Assembly (NCBI RefSeq): GCF_963678975.1 | Contig: NC_089277.1 | Location: 24,998,672 to 25,062,671, forward strand | Direction: 5' to 3' | From: Dysidea avara | Lineage: Eukaryota; Porifera; Demospongiae; Dictyoceratida; Dysideidae | DNA length: 64,000 bases | Shown here: one piece after another, positions 40,085 through 52,999 of the stretch | How the letters are laid out: each line of letters opens with the position of its first letter | Numbering within the stretch: the first letter of the stretch is position 1 | The notes under the pieces: generated by a model | Told to the model about the DNA's origin: nothing | The model's input: the letters and a program-made list of their open reading frames with translations, nothing else | Database searches by the model: none | Position numbers and translations under genes: made by a program

Positions 40085-40439
40085 ATCTCTACATGTTTGG
40101 AATTATGAAATGTAGCTGTTACTTTATCTGCAGTGATGCATGGTTTTGTATTGTATACATAGATACATCCTTTTAGAATTTACAGGTAACAGCAATCACA
40201 GTGTTTTAATGGTTCACAAAGTAGGGAGTATACATGTAATTTACTGTATGTGTTTGAGCAATGGATTCAAGTCTTTGTACTTGTCTGTCAGCCTAGGCCT
40301 GTTCAATTTGTAAATATATAGTGTATATCTACATACTAAGTTTCTATCAATTGCAAGAAACTATTTCCAGCACATATCTATTTTTGTCTGGACCTGTCTG
40401 AAGCCATTGAGATATTTATGATGTTATTGAGATAGGCGG

Positions 40440-41050
40440 AAATCACATGAGCTTAGTAGTAATTTCCTTTGTGCCATTTTACGATTCCTGATGACAATAA
40501 CCTCACTTCTAGCTATACTTTATGGATACAGTGTATTATGCCAAAATAGCCATGAAGGTCACCAAAAGTCAAATCTTTGATGGCACTATAGTCAGTATGT
40601 GTTCATCTGAGCCCCCACCAAGTATAGTAATATCAAAGAGGTGAACACATGTTCACTCCCAATGGTTTTGTACTGGAACAAGTATGTTTTCGTGTGTGTG
40701 TGCGTGTGCGTGCCTGAATCATCTATACAAAATTATGATTAAAGTACCCGGTAAAGGCAGAGCCTGTATACCAGAAGGCCTTATAAAGGCCTAAGATGTT
40801 TATATTAACTGCACTAAGTATGTTTGAAAAGTAGGAGAAAGAAGAAAAAATCCATGACTGGACCTGAGCAGCCTCAAACCTGTAGCCATCCGATTAATGC
40901 TCAAATGCTTACAGGAGTCTGCCAGGCGGTCAGGATATTTTCTTCTTACTATTTCCGTGTATTTGTATCCATAGGAACCCTAGAGAGTGACTTATTATCT
41001 CTAAGTACCCCAAGTGGAACCAAATGGACATTGTTTTATTATGATTAAAT
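40440..41050. other. Unit 3-specific insertion, unidentified
   Basis: Sequence continuous in unit 2 near 25215 is separated here by about 600 bases. It has a short GTGTGTGTGCGTGTGCGTGC run near 40700 and a 74-codon frame (40824-41048) without recognisable similarity. Probably a mobile fragment; ends not resolved. Confidence 0.4.
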
Positions 41051-43340
41051 ATGTATGGGATATTTTTAAAGCCTCATAACTCAAAGATTAGGACTGAGAT
41101 GGATTGTCACTATCACATATTAAGACATTGTGTGCTTTATTGATACAGTGGACTTGTAACATTTCTGTACACAGTATGCAAAAGGAAAGACATCATGATC
41201 AGCTGATCAGTGGGCAGTGTTATTCGCTTATGTATCTTATTATCTCATCTGACTAACATATGTACGATCATGCTCAAAAGATTTGAAGTATATAGACAGT
41301 GAAGAATTTCTGTGCTAGAAGATAAACAAGTTATGAGGAATTGCAATTCACTGAAATAAATTTTTGTTAGATGATGGTGTTCATTAGGTGATTGACTTGT
41401 AGTCTCCACACTTATTCTGGCATTTTGACACTTCAAAAAAAAGCCCCAAGGCTATGTTTATGAGTAGCATTTGGCAATCTTTGTATGAATAAAAGAACAG
41501 GTACCTATGGATGATTGCACATTTCAGCAGTAATAAAGAAAAGAATTTCTGTCTTAGTTTATTTACCATAGACCCACTGGGATTGGAAACACGTCATGTG
41601 ATACCACAGAAATCGTTTTGAATCCAACATCAAGGTAAGTCTTGTTACGAAGAAGTTCCATTAATGTATTAGATATAAGTCTGTCATGCAATACAAGCAC
41701 TTTATTAATGTATTCTGTTGACTTTGAAAGAATTTTCTACGAAGGAGAATTTTAGGCTTGCAGACACTTCTAGCCTACATATTTGCAGTACCATTTACTT
41801 GTAGTGCCTAGCAAAAATGATCAACCCTGTAGATATATAACTTATTTAACCATGTGTATTATGTACCCGAAATGTTTCTTCACATTGTGGGCTACAATTT
41901 ATGGCACAAAGCAACATCTACAGTGTTGAACATCAAAGGACTTTATTGTACCACAACGAAGACCTGTAATTTCAAGTAATACAGTCCTTATGAGCCACCA
42001 TTCACCCAAGTGTAATTCTTCTACTATCTGTTGGAGAGTTACAACTGCTTTAACACCTGGCTGTAGGTGAGGAGTTACCATGAGTTTCCAATCCCGGGAT
42101 GTGCTCTAATATCTATGGTATTGCTATGTAGTCAGATACAGTATACATGACTGACATGGTTATTCATCTTATCATGCAAGTTGATGTTGTTTTTAAAAAA
42201 GCATATTTGTGGAGCAGAGAGAGATATCCCATAATATCAACACACACATTTAGTTTATGCTTGTTTTTGTGTTTCTGCTACTACAGAAATACTTCACTGA
42301 TCACCATTCAGACAATATTGATTGGCATGTCCAGGGGATCTGTGAATCCCATGACTTTCTGAATATTTGACTAATGGAAGTAGTGAAAAATGTATTACCC
42401 AAGCTTTGATGATTAATAAAGCATCAAGATTAGGGCAGGACACTGCTAACACAGCAATGTTTTTGCTGTGTAGTTGTCAACAATGGACCAAGAACATGAT
42501 GTATGTCAAAAAAACTAACACATCATGAGTTAGAGAGTGCTAAAAATAAGATAATGTTTGCTCCATCGATGTTAGTTCCTTTGCCTCTACTTCAGTTGCT
42601 ATTGTATGTAAATACCATAATATACTTTCATTAGGTGCGTGTGCTTTTGCATGGTTTTTTAAATGAAATTTACTAATAATAATATTATTGTTAACTGGAT
42701 GTACTTACAAGCTTATAAATGACCATTAAGAGTTTCTGCTAGGAGAGCAATATTCGGCCTACCACATTTTAAAAGCAATGTGGTTACCAGTAATTGGTGA
42801 GATGCTGTATTGCAATTAAAAGAAATGGCAATCCTGGGGAGTCATGTGTAGCTATCATTATTGCAGGTGGCAATATTTGTTGGATGTGTTCCTAGCAAGG
42901 CAACAAGTGTACTCAGGTTTGCTCTTGACAGCCTTCTTTTTCCACGCTAGAGCTTGCAGCAGCAATTAATCCTGTGAATAACACATATCACAATTTGTAA
43001 CAGTAGATCAGACCCTTTAAAAGTAACGACATTAATGCAGATGCTACGTTGCACCTGAACTTCTAAACTATGAATTAAATCGGAGTATAAAATGCCTCAG
43101 TGGTAATTTATGTTTTTGAATTTCTACACTTCAACTATTATGCTGCTTCCTACAGTGATTTAGCATATCTTTAGATGTTTCTGTACAGTGTGTGTGTGCT
43201 GTACACGTGATTTTGCACATGTATGGGACTGAGTGTCATTTGTTATAATTAAATGTCACTAGCATATAAAATATGAACACTTTAATAAACTATCATTTTT
43301 ACTGGAGGTTTAAGCCAGGTGTATATAGGGAGATTTGATC
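41051..43340. other. Unit 3 flank between SSCC-A3 and SSCC-B3
   Basis: Non-coding copy of the flank seen in units 1 and 2, including the old TIR element (about 41570-42120) and, at the right end, the TATAAAA of SSCC-B3 at 43265. Confidence 0.65.
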
Positions 43341-43703
43341 ATGAGTTCAAGCAGGACAATCATTTTCATGCTTTCATTTTTTGCTGTCATCTTCCTCACT
43401 GATGCTGTGGAGGTCACTGATGAAGATATCAATTCTCCACTAGTCTCTTTCCTACTTGGTAAATTACAACAATTGGAATCAAAGATCATGGTTAGACCAA
43501 ATATCAGGACCACTAGACAGACTACACAAAAGCCTACTAAACCACCTGTTGTTGCTGATAACAAACAGTGTAACTGTCAACCTGGTGTAGTCACCTAGCT
43601 ATGTTAGATGGGGTAATTCTACTTGTCCCTATGGAGCAGATACCATCTACTCTGGAATTGTAGCTGGATCATCATGGGACCATGAAGGAGCTGCAGTTGA
43701 TGA
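43341..43703 (+). pseudogene. SSCC-B3, stop and 3' deletion
   Basis: ATG at 43341, signal peptide, helix and linker are open up to CNCQPGVVT. Four extra bases at about 43597 then create an in-frame TAG. The reading frame resumes after it (YVRWGNSTCPYG...) but breaks off within AAVD at about 43703. There the sequence jumps to what is 3' flank in unit 2 (about 29465), so half of the gene is deleted. Confidence 0.85.
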
Positions 43704-44469
43704 AAGCATGTAGCACTAGCAACTGCCACATTTACAGGGCATGACCATACATAAGCTCTTGTGCTACAAGTGAAAGTGATTGACTACTGTGGTGAAAATA
43801 CCAATTAACATATGTATATGCCGAAAGCAAGTTTTTGCAGACTTGTACATGATGAAATGTACACAATATCTACAACTGTGGTATACTTGTAACTTTGGGG
43901 GGTCCATGTTTGTGTCTATTGTGAATTTAGTGAATATTTTACTAATGAGCAAGACATATCTACCTGTTTATCCAGATGTTTGACTCTGATGGTTAATGAG
44001 GTATCCAGACTATAGCCCAAAAGGAGGGCCATCTGTCAACATTGCTGACACATACATTTACTATGGCACACAAATGACACGACTCAACATGTGATGCACT
44101 CTGCCATCTACATGTGGTAGTATGGTATACCTGGAATACATGTAAACTATTTCACTTATTGGCAATTTAGCTGTATTAGTAATCCACCCACCGTTTGTAC
44201 CTTTTGTGGTTGCATTTGTATATGGAAAATGGTAAATCATATTAAACCAACATTGTTTACACATAGATGTGTCGCAGTCACCTAATATAGTTGCTAGTTA
44301 CAGTTTTGATACTGCAACTTTGAATCCTGTAACAATTTACTGCTGACTTATTACAATTACATACATCAATTTTCCCTGTTTTTGTGCAATCAGTATACCA
44401 CACACACACACTGCATTAGAATGTGCACATATCATTAAAGATCATCAAAATTCTTTAATTCATTGTGTG

Positions 44470-44476
44470 TATAAAT
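44470..44476 (+). promoter_or_regulatory. TATA box of SSCC-C3
   Basis: TATAAAT lies 56 bases before the ATG at 44532, in a context conserved with SSCC-C2. An 8-base difference in spacing comes from a GAGCATGAACT stretch. Confidence 0.68.
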
Positions 44477-44531
44477 AAGAGCATGAACTGGACCAAGCAG
44501 CAATTTCAAGAAAGTCCTTTAAGAAATCTTC

Positions 44532-45305
44532 ATGAGTGCAGGCAAAGTAGTCTTCTCTGTGTTTTCGTTGTTTGCCATCATCTTCCTCACTGATGCCATG
44601 GAGGTTACTGATGAAGATATAAATTCTCCATTAGTCTCTTACCTACTTGCTAAACTACAACAATTGGAATCAAAGATCATGGTTAGACCAAATATCAGGA
44701 CCACTAGACAGACTACACAAAAGCCTACTAAACCACCTGTTGTTGCTGATAACAAACAGTGTAACTGTCAACCTGGTGTAGTCACCTATGTTAGATGGGG
44801 TAATTCTACTTGTCCCTATGGAGCAGATACCATCTACTCTGGAGTTGTAGCTGGATCATGGTTTGATCATATAGGAGCTGCAGTTGATCCACTGTGTTTA
44901 CCTCCTAATCCTCAATATTTGAAATATCATCCAGGTTATCAGGGAAATGCACGAGTATATGGTGCTGAATATGAAATACATACTGGTAGCCAAATTGATC
45001 AAGCTCATGATCGTAACATACCTTGTGCACTCTGCCAGGCTTATGGGCGTACCAACAAGATGATGATCCCTTCTCGTTATGAGTGTCCTCCAGGATGGAA
45101 TACTGAGTACTACGGGTACCTTATGGCTGGATATTATGGACACAAAGCAGCTACACAATTTACCTGTATGGACAAAAGTTTGGAACAGATACAAGGCAGT
45201 AGAGCAAACACTGAGGGAAAGCTCTTCTTCACAGTTGAAGCATATTGTGGCCACTTTATACCTTGTAGTGACAAAGAGCTCACCTGTGTACTCTGTACCA
45301 AATAG
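44532..45305 (+). CDS. Secreted short-chain-collagen C4-like NC1-domain protein, SSCC-C3 (intact)
   Basis: 257 residues, intronless, collinear with SSCC-C2: signal peptide, EVTDEDINSP, helix LLAKLQQLESKIM, Thr/Pro linker, and the NC1-like domain from C77 with 12 conserved cysteines. It differs from C2 mainly in the second half (YHPGYQGNARVYGAEYE, KSLEQIQGSRANTEG and terminal LTCVLCTK). The sequon NST is present. Substitutions lie mostly away from cysteines and the aromatic/Gly core, as expected for a protein under constraint. It is the last gene of the array; no kinase exon follows. Confidence 0.88.
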   Translation: MSAGKVVFSVFSLFAIIFLTDAMEVTDEDINSPLVSYLLAKLQQLESKIMVRPNIRTTRQTTQKPTKPPVVADNKQCNCQPGVVTYVRWGNSTCPYGADTIYSGVVAGSWFDHIGAAVDPLCLPPNPQYLKYHPGYQGNARVYGAEYEIHTGSQIDQAHDRNIPCALCQAYGRTNKMMIPSRYECPPGWNTEYYGYLMAGYYGHKAATQFTCMDKSLEQIQGSRANTEGKLFFTVEAYCGHFIPCSDKELTCVLCTK

Positions 45306-45481
45306 CTGACAAACACATCCATCCATACGTATTGCATAAACACATTTTCTTATTTAGAGGAGTAGTTTTATCTACGTAATATGCACAATATAATCCATAT
45401 ATATTTTGAACTGACTGCTTGTCTAACCAATAAAATTGTAAAATATCAATTTTTGTACTATAAGAATGTGTGCATTCACTG

Positions 45482-46786
45482 TAGGCTTGCGTTGATTATG
45501 CCGGCATAATTTTTGGCATAATAGGGGATGAAAAGCATAAAGCTTACTTAATGCTGGCATAATGGAGCATAATGGGCAGATTTTCGTCACACTAAGTATA
45601 ACTTTTGCTATAACTATCACAAAGTCAAGGGCTAACCTATTTTGGGTGGTGAAATGAATCCTGATAACGAGTACAAAAATGCAGAATTACATGTTTACAC
45701 CTTCAACGAAATGAACATTTTTCATTGTGGGTTTGAGTTTTATAGGACACATGCAGTCTTGTGCCAACTAAAACCAAGGCATGGCAAAACAGTATAGCTG
45801 AGCTTCAATCATTGGATTTGGTATTATATAACACGTCGCATTGTCTGATTTTGAATAAAATATGATATAATGATTATGATTATTCTCCTGTTCATACAGG
45901 ATCTTTAACTCCCGTGCTTCCACTACTTGGGATGTAGTTGATCTGTTTACCTGTTGAGAAGCCATGTATAATTGTTTAGTTTAGTATGTAGTTTTTTTTT
46001 TTTTTGGTCTTGCCAGGGCTCCATACTTTTTAGTAATAACTTGGTAACCCTGAGACTGGACTCCTGACCTCTTGTAATTATTTGTTCATGTAATTGTCAA
46101 TTATTATGACGTTTATCTCTCTCTGATGATAATAAGGTTAGTGTTGAGTCAGATAGCTAGTGAATGTGTGGACGTTGAAAATAGTGTATGCATGAGGCCT
46201 AGAGTGAGACTGAGGTTGATATCAAACCAGGAAAGTATTCAAAAGATCGAGATTCTCTAATAGAACAGTCAAACACTCTAATAGAACAGTTATCACATGC
46301 AACAGAGAAAATGACAACTATATCCCCAGTAGGCTATTATGTTCTTGGCATGATGATACAAATGCAAGTTACATATTATACTGAGCAGTTGCTGTCCTTT
46401 GAATACCAACTGCTGCAACTCAGAAGATCATTCAGAAATGATGCATAATATTTCATTTGCATACAAAACTACAGATACTAGACAATACAATGTCTATAGC
46501 TTCTGAGGGACTATAAATATGCCCCCAGACCCCCTACTCTAATATAATGAACTCTGGAACACATCTAATTTCAAGCTATTGCTATTATTTGTATGTTGCA
46601 GTTGAAGTGACACTTCTCCATTTACATTGTATCATATGAAGACCTTCTCTGCACAAAGAAAAAACACACAAAATAAAAGCATAATGCATTTCTGAATAGC
46701 ATAAAAACAAGCATAATAGGTAGAAAATTGAGGAAATGCCAAAAACCATAATAGGCAAATTTTGGAGCATAATAGGCTCAAGCCTA
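45482..46786. mobile_element. TAGG...CCTA hAT-like element, 1.3 kb
   Basis: The left end TAGGCTTGCGTTGATTATG and the right end (inverse of TAGGCTTGAGCCTATTATG) interrupt sequence that is continuous after SSCC-C2 (about 31440). Target duplication is not clean. The interior contains GCATAATAGG words and two copies of the CTCTAATAGAACAGT motif (about 46257 and 46275). Non-coding. Confidence 0.65.
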
Positions 46787-47033
46787 ATATGCATTGTAGT
46801 TTGTAATATTAGCAGTGTACTGTTGTTGGCACAAATATGATAAATTTTGCTGGCATTCTAATTGTGGTGTCTAGAATATTATTGTTGTATTTGTATGTGA
46901 GCCTCAATGAATGTCTCTCCTGAGTGAGATGGCCAGTTTAGAACTGCCTATTCAAGAATGCTTGAACAAAAAACATTGTACACTGCTGATACAAGCACTT
47001 AAGTATATGTACATCCAGTTCTGTTACGCATCA

Positions 47034-48020
47034 AGACACACGATAGTGTGTCGTGAGGCAAAGTACAGCTAGTATAGACTCGTGACAGACAAGTGTGTAT
47101 TTTACAGGAACCAAGAAATCGCTGTTTTCACGCATTCATAGCTGAATATTACCAGAACAGAAATTAACCAGTTTTGCTCCATCGGAGTAGGGCATCTCCT
47201 GTTCTACTGGATCCACCCAGCCATCACTGAGATATGTGCCTTCAAAGTTCATCTTATTTTCTTCGTATTTTTCTTAATCTTCTTGCATAAAAAATATTTT
47301 CGCACACTTTAGAAAAAAATTGCAATAACTCGTGCATGCTTTAATCAATTAACTTTAAATTTGGAGGGCAGTAAGAACATAATGCAGCACATTTACAGAA
47401 TAATGGATTTATACATACACGATTTTGAAAATTCCAAAGCGATTTGTTGTCATGATTACAGGGTATAACGGAATAACTTGAAAATTGGTCTGTACATGAA
47501 GCTGCTATTGCAGTGTAAACTTTTGTGGTTTGAAAGTACTGAGAGTATTAGCTAAGAAAATATAAAGCAAAACCAAACATGTGAAAAAGCACAATCAAGA
47601 TACTCTGATAGAACAGCCGCTGAGAAGTAAAAAACATGTGCCAAAAACATTGGAAAAATTTCTTTAGGGTTTGAACCAGGGTCCTCCACACCTATGTACC
47701 CAAACCCTTTATTACTCTACTGCTGCTGTCAGGTTGCTCACCTCGCTCAATTTCTACCTTATCAATGAAAGTTCTGGTTTAGTACACTAAAATGATAACT
47801 CGTAGATCTATCAGAAATTCTAAAACATTCTATATGCATTGTGTTGAAATGCCCAGAAAAAATATGTGTTCTATCAAAATACTACAAAAAATTATGAAAA
47901 TAGTCTGTCATTCGGCCAAGCACAGCCAGTGTGGGCAGGCATCATACTCATTTTATGGGACCAGAAATGCCATTTTCATGTATCCATTCGAGTTGAAGCC
48001 TCCTACAGGTAAGCTTCCAA
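47034..48020. other. End of the tandem array, no gene recognised
   Basis: Begins where unit 3 homology stops, with an ACACGATAGTGTGT palindrome at about 47038. Otherwise AT-rich. A tRNA T-arm-like word (minus strand, about 47665-47690) is present without a cloverleaf. No coding similarity seen. Confidence 0.5.
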
Positions 48021-48023
48021 TTT

Positions 48024-48215
48024 GCAATGAATAATTATGAGGATGGAGCTCGTGTAGATGTTTCTGCTTCAGGATTCAGGGGAGGTTAGCATCAGAAGGC
48101 ATTTTTTGATGCCAAATGTAATGTAAAGCGATGTCAACCGCATGTCTCAATTGATTCTAATTCATTAACACTGAAATGCACGTTAGCCTACCATACAATA
48201 AATATACATGTTACA
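48024..48215 (-). repeat. Candidate 3' LTR of the gypsy-like element
   Basis: Starts TGTAACATG directly after the polypurine tract and could end ...CATTGCA at 48024, about 192 bases. The outer boundary is a guess because no second LTR is available for comparison. Confidence 0.45.
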
Positions 48216-48498
48216 TCTTCCCCTTTTCAAGGGAACTATCAATATACAACAAATCAACCTAACAGTACACTCACACACACAAAGGGGAAAAAAATCATGT
48301 CAAAAGAATCACATAAAAGAGCAACAGCAAAAAAAAAACAAAAAAAAAAACAACCTGCTATGTACGCATATTCAGTTTAACTTGATGGTACATATTCTTC
48401 CATCCACCGTGGCTGCCTAGTTAATCTACCAGATCTTCATGGAGTTGTGGGTGGCATTGTATGTCCTACGGGTTCAGATCGTATATTGTCATTTGCAA

Positions 48499-49290
48499 TA
48501 GGCCTGAGCCTAATATGCTCAAAATTTTACCTATTATTCTTTCCAGAATTTCCCAAAAATTTCTCCTATTATTCTTTTTTTATTCCTGTATCTAGCCTAT
48601 TATTCCATAATAATGCTCATTTAGTTTCTGTAGCTATAGTCACTTAGTTCTCAAGATGCTGATATAAGTTGTTTTGCTAGAATTAATTAATAGCTAACCA
48701 AAAATGAAGCATTCCACCTTACACATAATTGTTATAGCCATTACAACAGGCTTAAAATAGCTATCAAGAGTGATTTTTCAATTACATATATATATATATC
48801 AGTGTATTAAAGCTATAGCTATGACTATATGCTAAGTTCAGTAGATAATGATATCAATATGTTTGTTGAAAGGCTTAAAGAAATACACTGCGTAACACTG
48901 GTATGAGATGTACAAGTTTCAGAATTGCAGATAATCATACAGTTAAATCCCTGATGCTGTCTGCAGATTGATAACATGAAACGATCTGACTGCTCTATTA
49001 GAGTATTTGAGCGTTTTATTAGAGTATATCGATCTTTTAGGGGCCCTTCAACTTCTTTCAGCCAGCACTCGTATAATAATGCCAGTAATCTATCATTCTT
49101 AGTAGCTTACTTCCTTCTTCTAGCTAGCTAATCAAGAAGAGGCACACCCCTTAATTCCGACTATTATTCCCGTGGATGTCTGATAATTCTAAAACTATGC
49201 CTGTAACCATCCTATTATTCCGGAATTGTTCTCATGAAATTGGTGACCTATTATTCTCAAAATTATGTCGGCATATTAGGCGCAGGCCTA
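48499..49290. mobile_element. 792-bp hAT-type element inserted in the gypsy tail
   Basis: The ends TAGGCCTGAGCCTAATATG and the inverse of TAGGCCTGCGCCTAATATG are flanked by ATTTGCAA at 48491-48498 and 49291-49298, an exact 8-bp duplication. The interior carries CTCTATTAGAGTA words (the same motif family, inverted, at about 48994 and 49016). No transposase. Confidence 0.85.
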
Positions 49291-49298
49291 ATTTGCAA

Positions 49299-50214
49299 CC
49301 ACATTTTCCTGCTCTGATAACTCATCCATCTACTGTGGTGAGGCAAACAGAGAAGTATCTAATTCTGGACCCTCTGAGAATTCAAATTCCTCCATTGGCT
49401 GTTGTTCATTGACTGAGATCAGATGTCACCGATTTTGTCTATAACAGGTTCCGCCCACTTTCACCAAATAACTGCATGGGCCTACCAGTCCCTTGCAAAT
49501 TCCAGTACTCCATGTAGATTTTCCAGGCAATTGGATACATACAGTTTGTCCAGTAGATATAGGTTTTAGTTCCTTGACATGTTGATTATAGTAAGCCTGT
49601 TGTCAATTTCTTTGTCTATGTTGGGCCTCTGGATCCTTGCACATGGGAAATCCTGGTTGTAGCTTAGAGGATGTTATTGGTAACAGAGTCTTACACCTTC
49701 TCCCTAAGAACCACTGAGCTGGGCTTGTACCTATACCTTCTGATGGAGTATTCCACCAGTCAAGTAAAGCATGAAATCTTGACTACCCTGATTCATGACA
49801 CTTTGTGAACAAGCAGTTAACAGTCTTGACAGCATTTTCTGCCTTCCCATTTGATTGGGGGTAATATGGGGAGGATGTGGTGTGTGCAAAACTCCAAGTA
49901 TTTGCAAATGAAGTAAATTCTTGGGATGCAAATTGTGGACCATTATCTGTGACTAGGGTGTCTGGTATCCCATATATTGCAATTAAAATCCTCAAAGCCT
50001 TTGTAACACTACTGGTGGTGGTCTTATGCAAATTCTCCACCTCAGTGTAGTTACTGTAGTAGTCACAAACCACCAGTAGTGCATGTCCCCTCAATTCACA
50101 GATATCTGCTCCAATCTTGGCTCAAGGTCTGTCAGTTATGTAATACTGAATTAGTGGTTCCTTACCCTGTGAAACATAGTGAGACAGACATATACCACAC
50201 TTTGGTATGTACCA
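49299..50214 (-). pseudogene. Gypsy-like integrase core and C-terminal region
   Basis: The integrase catalytic core is visible as VCDYYSNYTEV (first Asp), VTDNGPQFASQEF (second Asp) and SNGKAENAV (Glu), followed by a C-terminal domain. The reading frame is broken by stops near 50100-50130 and by a frameshift near 49790-49940. It is joined to the HHCC region only across a roughly 1 kb insertion. Confidence 0.8.
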
Positions 50215-51250
50215 CTCTGCGTGGGCAGTTAAAAGGCACCGCTAGTGCCATAATTTGTATATTGCACTGCTGCAGACCGCAGCGAGTGCATTATAACTTA
50301 TAACGCACTGGTTGCGGTTTTGTAGACCGCAACGAGTGCATTATAAGTTATAATGCACTGACCGCAGTGCAATATACAGATATTGCACTGGCTGCGGTTT
50401 TGTGCAGCAGCACAAGTGCTGGTGCTGAAGACCACTATGACACCTCGCCTAATAGGTGGAAAGACACTTCACAGATCACTCGAATTCTTTTATACCCTGA
50501 CATGTAAAGGTCGATTGTGGGCCATAACGTCACCAATACGTATAATGTTTACCAAACAGCCAATGGCGATCGAAAAAGCCAAGGCGGTGGCCACAGCTCT
50601 AGTCTACATAATACTTATACACCTTACTAGTCTGGTGCCATCTTAGCCCAGATTAAACTGTAGTCTACTTCTATAATGACTCAATAAAACTATTATATTC
50701 TAAATAATATTCACCTTTACGTTTCGATTGTGGTAACTAGTTTTGTCATGCCAGCAGATTCGAGTTTAGCCAGTGTGAATAGTAAGAATTAGACTAGTAT
50801 CGTTTAGTAGTTAGGTTTTGTTTACTTAAGCCGTTTATTTAGCTGCTTTTTTTCGCTCGAGAGAATCACTATGGTGATTAGTCTGGCGCTTAGTCTTTAT
50901 GGCGATTGAGTGATCACGCTGGCATACTGGGCACTACATGATGAGAGTCGAAGAGCGAATGCAGGTTAGTGATATAACCCATAGCGTACTAGCTTTCAAT
51001 ATCTCAGGTGGCTGCAGTACTGTAGAGGGGACGTCATCGCAACGTTCGGCTTGGTTACCCACAATCGATGTTAGAAACCTGGCCTTTATAAGTGTTACAC
51101 CTGCCTCGTGAGACTCTCCCCACCTATTAGGTGAGTAGTACATAACAGTTATACAACTTGCACTCGTGCTCTGCCACTTGCCTTCGGGCCTGACGGCCCT
51201 CAGGCTCGTGCGTTTATATCAGGCAGAGCACTTGTGCCCGTTGTATAACT
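50215..51250. mobile_element. Foldback-rich insertion inside the integrase
   Basis: It separates the integrase zinc-binding region from the catalytic core. The left end has stacked palindromes (GAGTGCATTATAACTTATAA and variants, 50290-50360, beside GACCGCAACGAG units). The right end has a hairpin with arms GTTATACAACTTGCACTCGT and GGGCACTTGTGC-type inverse (51142-51262). Inverted CTAATAGGTGG words lie at about 50448 and 51120. It shares sequence with the insertion in SSCC-B2 (28114-28690). Exact ends are unclear. Confidence 0.6.
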
Positions 51251-52930
51251 ATATATGTATTCTCGCAGCTCCATGGCCATTCTTGGCCAAAACATGCTGT
51301 CTCTGGCTCTCCTTATAGATCCTTCAATACCAATGTCAGTGGCATGGACAGAAGCTATCATTTCCTTTTGCATTGCTGCAGGAATCACTACCAACTCCCC
51401 TTTAAATGTTAGCTCATCCTGAGTAACTATCTCATCCTGAGTAACTAGCTCATCTCTGAAGTCATAGTAGGGAAGCAAGCACTCACTCACATCAGCTTTG
51501 TTCTCAGACCACCCACACAAGATGGTTTCTCTTAGCTGCTGTATCATCTCTTGATGCATGTTTCAATTGATGTAAACGTTCAGTGCTCAATGATAAGGGG
51601 GTGGTATGGTCTGTACTCTCCAAACTGTGTACAAAATCAGAACTGTTAGTGATCGGCAAGTAGGCGTGGCTTAGTGTGTCTGCCACATACATCTGTTTCC
51701 CTTGCTTGTATTTCAGTTTCACATTATACCTCTGTAACCTGAGTAACATCCTCTGCAACCAACTAGGTGCCTTATTCAGTGGTTTTTGCATGATTAGGAC
51801 CAATGGTTTGTGGTCTGTTTCCACTTGTACACTCTCTCTTCCAAATATGTACACATCATAATGTTGGCAAGCAAAGACAATAGCTAAAAGTTCGTTTTCA
51901 ATTTGGACATAATGGGTTTCTGCTGATGTCAGGGCACATGACGAATATGCTACCGGTTGTCCATTCTGTAATAAGGCTGCACCCAGGCAAAATTGTGACG
52001 CATCACACTGTATAGTGACCTCATCATGAAGTGAATAAAAGCGCAATACTGGTGCACTTGTTACCATCTGCTTTAGTGTATCTAGGGCATTTTGCTGGGG
52101 CTGTTCCCAGATCCAGACCGCATCTTTCTGTGTTATAATTAGTTCTCACAGGGGCTTGGTAATGTCCGACAACCGAGGAAGGAACTTGCTCAAGTACTGC
52201 GCAAAGCCCAATAGGTGCTGTATGCCAGCTACATCCTGCGGTGCAGGCATCTCTACTATTGCTTTTACCTTCTCTGGATCAATTCATAAACCATCTTTGG
52301 AAGCTACATGGCCAATAAAGGGGACCTTATCTTGCTTAAATTGTACTTTATCGGGGTTCAACTTAATGTCATGCTGCTTACATCTATATAGATAAAAGTC
52401 CTCCTAGGTTCTTGTTATGATTTGCTACTGCTTCTTCCATAGTGTCACCAAAGCCAATAACTACAAAATCGTCAGCCACCACTTCAACTCCCTCTAGTCC
52501 TTCAATCATTTTGTGCATCCTTCTCTGGAATACCTCTGGTGCTTATGATATCCCAAAGGGCATTCTGAGCCATCGGTATCAACCAAAAGGGATATGAAAG
52601 GTGGTGAGCAGTGAGGAAGGAGTGAACATGCCAAAATCCTGACCGTACATCCAACACAGTGAACATTTTCGCTTTGTCTAGATGAGTAGCAATGTCTTCT
52701 ATTGTAGGTAGCTGATAATGCTTCCTTTGTATGTAGTGATTGGGGTCCTTTGGATCAAGACATATTCTCAGTGTACCATTCTTTTTAGGGACTACTTCCA
52801 TCAAATTAATCCATGGTGTTGGCTCTGTAACTGGTGCAATTATCTGCTGTTTTACCAGATCATCAAGTGTATCTCTTATGCGATGCAGGAACCCTTCTAG
52901 GACTGTGTTGAATGGGGATTGCATCATCAC
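51251..52930 (-). pseudogene. Gypsy-like reverse transcriptase, RNase H and integrase zinc region
   Basis: From high to low coordinate: RT blocks VPKKNGTLRICLDPKDPN and FTVLDVRSGFWHV (about 52640-52830), the VADD active-site box (about 52470-52485), then RNase H (IQCDASQFCLGAALLQNG, about 51960-52020, and VETDHKPL, about 51800). The integrase zinc-binding start IASVHATDIGIEGS follows (about 51310-51345), with the second His replaced by Asp. The frame changes several times. Confidence 0.85.
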
Positions 52931-52999
52931 CCAATCGGATATGATACTCTCCTTTCAGCATTCCCACCCTTTCTTCAAAAACTTCTGGGAGTTGCTTGA

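Larger units (their letters stand above)
35442..47033 (+). repeat. Tandem duplicon unit 3 (lacks a PI4KA cassette)
   Basis: Contains SSCC-A3, the long flank, SSCC-B3, SSCC-C3 and its 3' flank. Homology to unit 2 stops near 47033, about 130 bases before the position where a kinase exon would be expected. Interrupted by a 3.27 kb TIR element, a roughly 600-bp insertion at 40440 and a 1.3 kb hAT-like element. Confidence 0.75.

Noticed and set aside
47660-47735. Possible minus-strand tRNA with a GGTTCAAACCC word
   Set aside because: Only a T-arm-like segment pairs. The acceptor, D and anticodon arms do not form.
47034-48020. Third PI4KA catalytic cassette expected after unit 3
   Set aside because: Homology ends at about 47033. 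None of the ten exon sequences appears downstream in this window.
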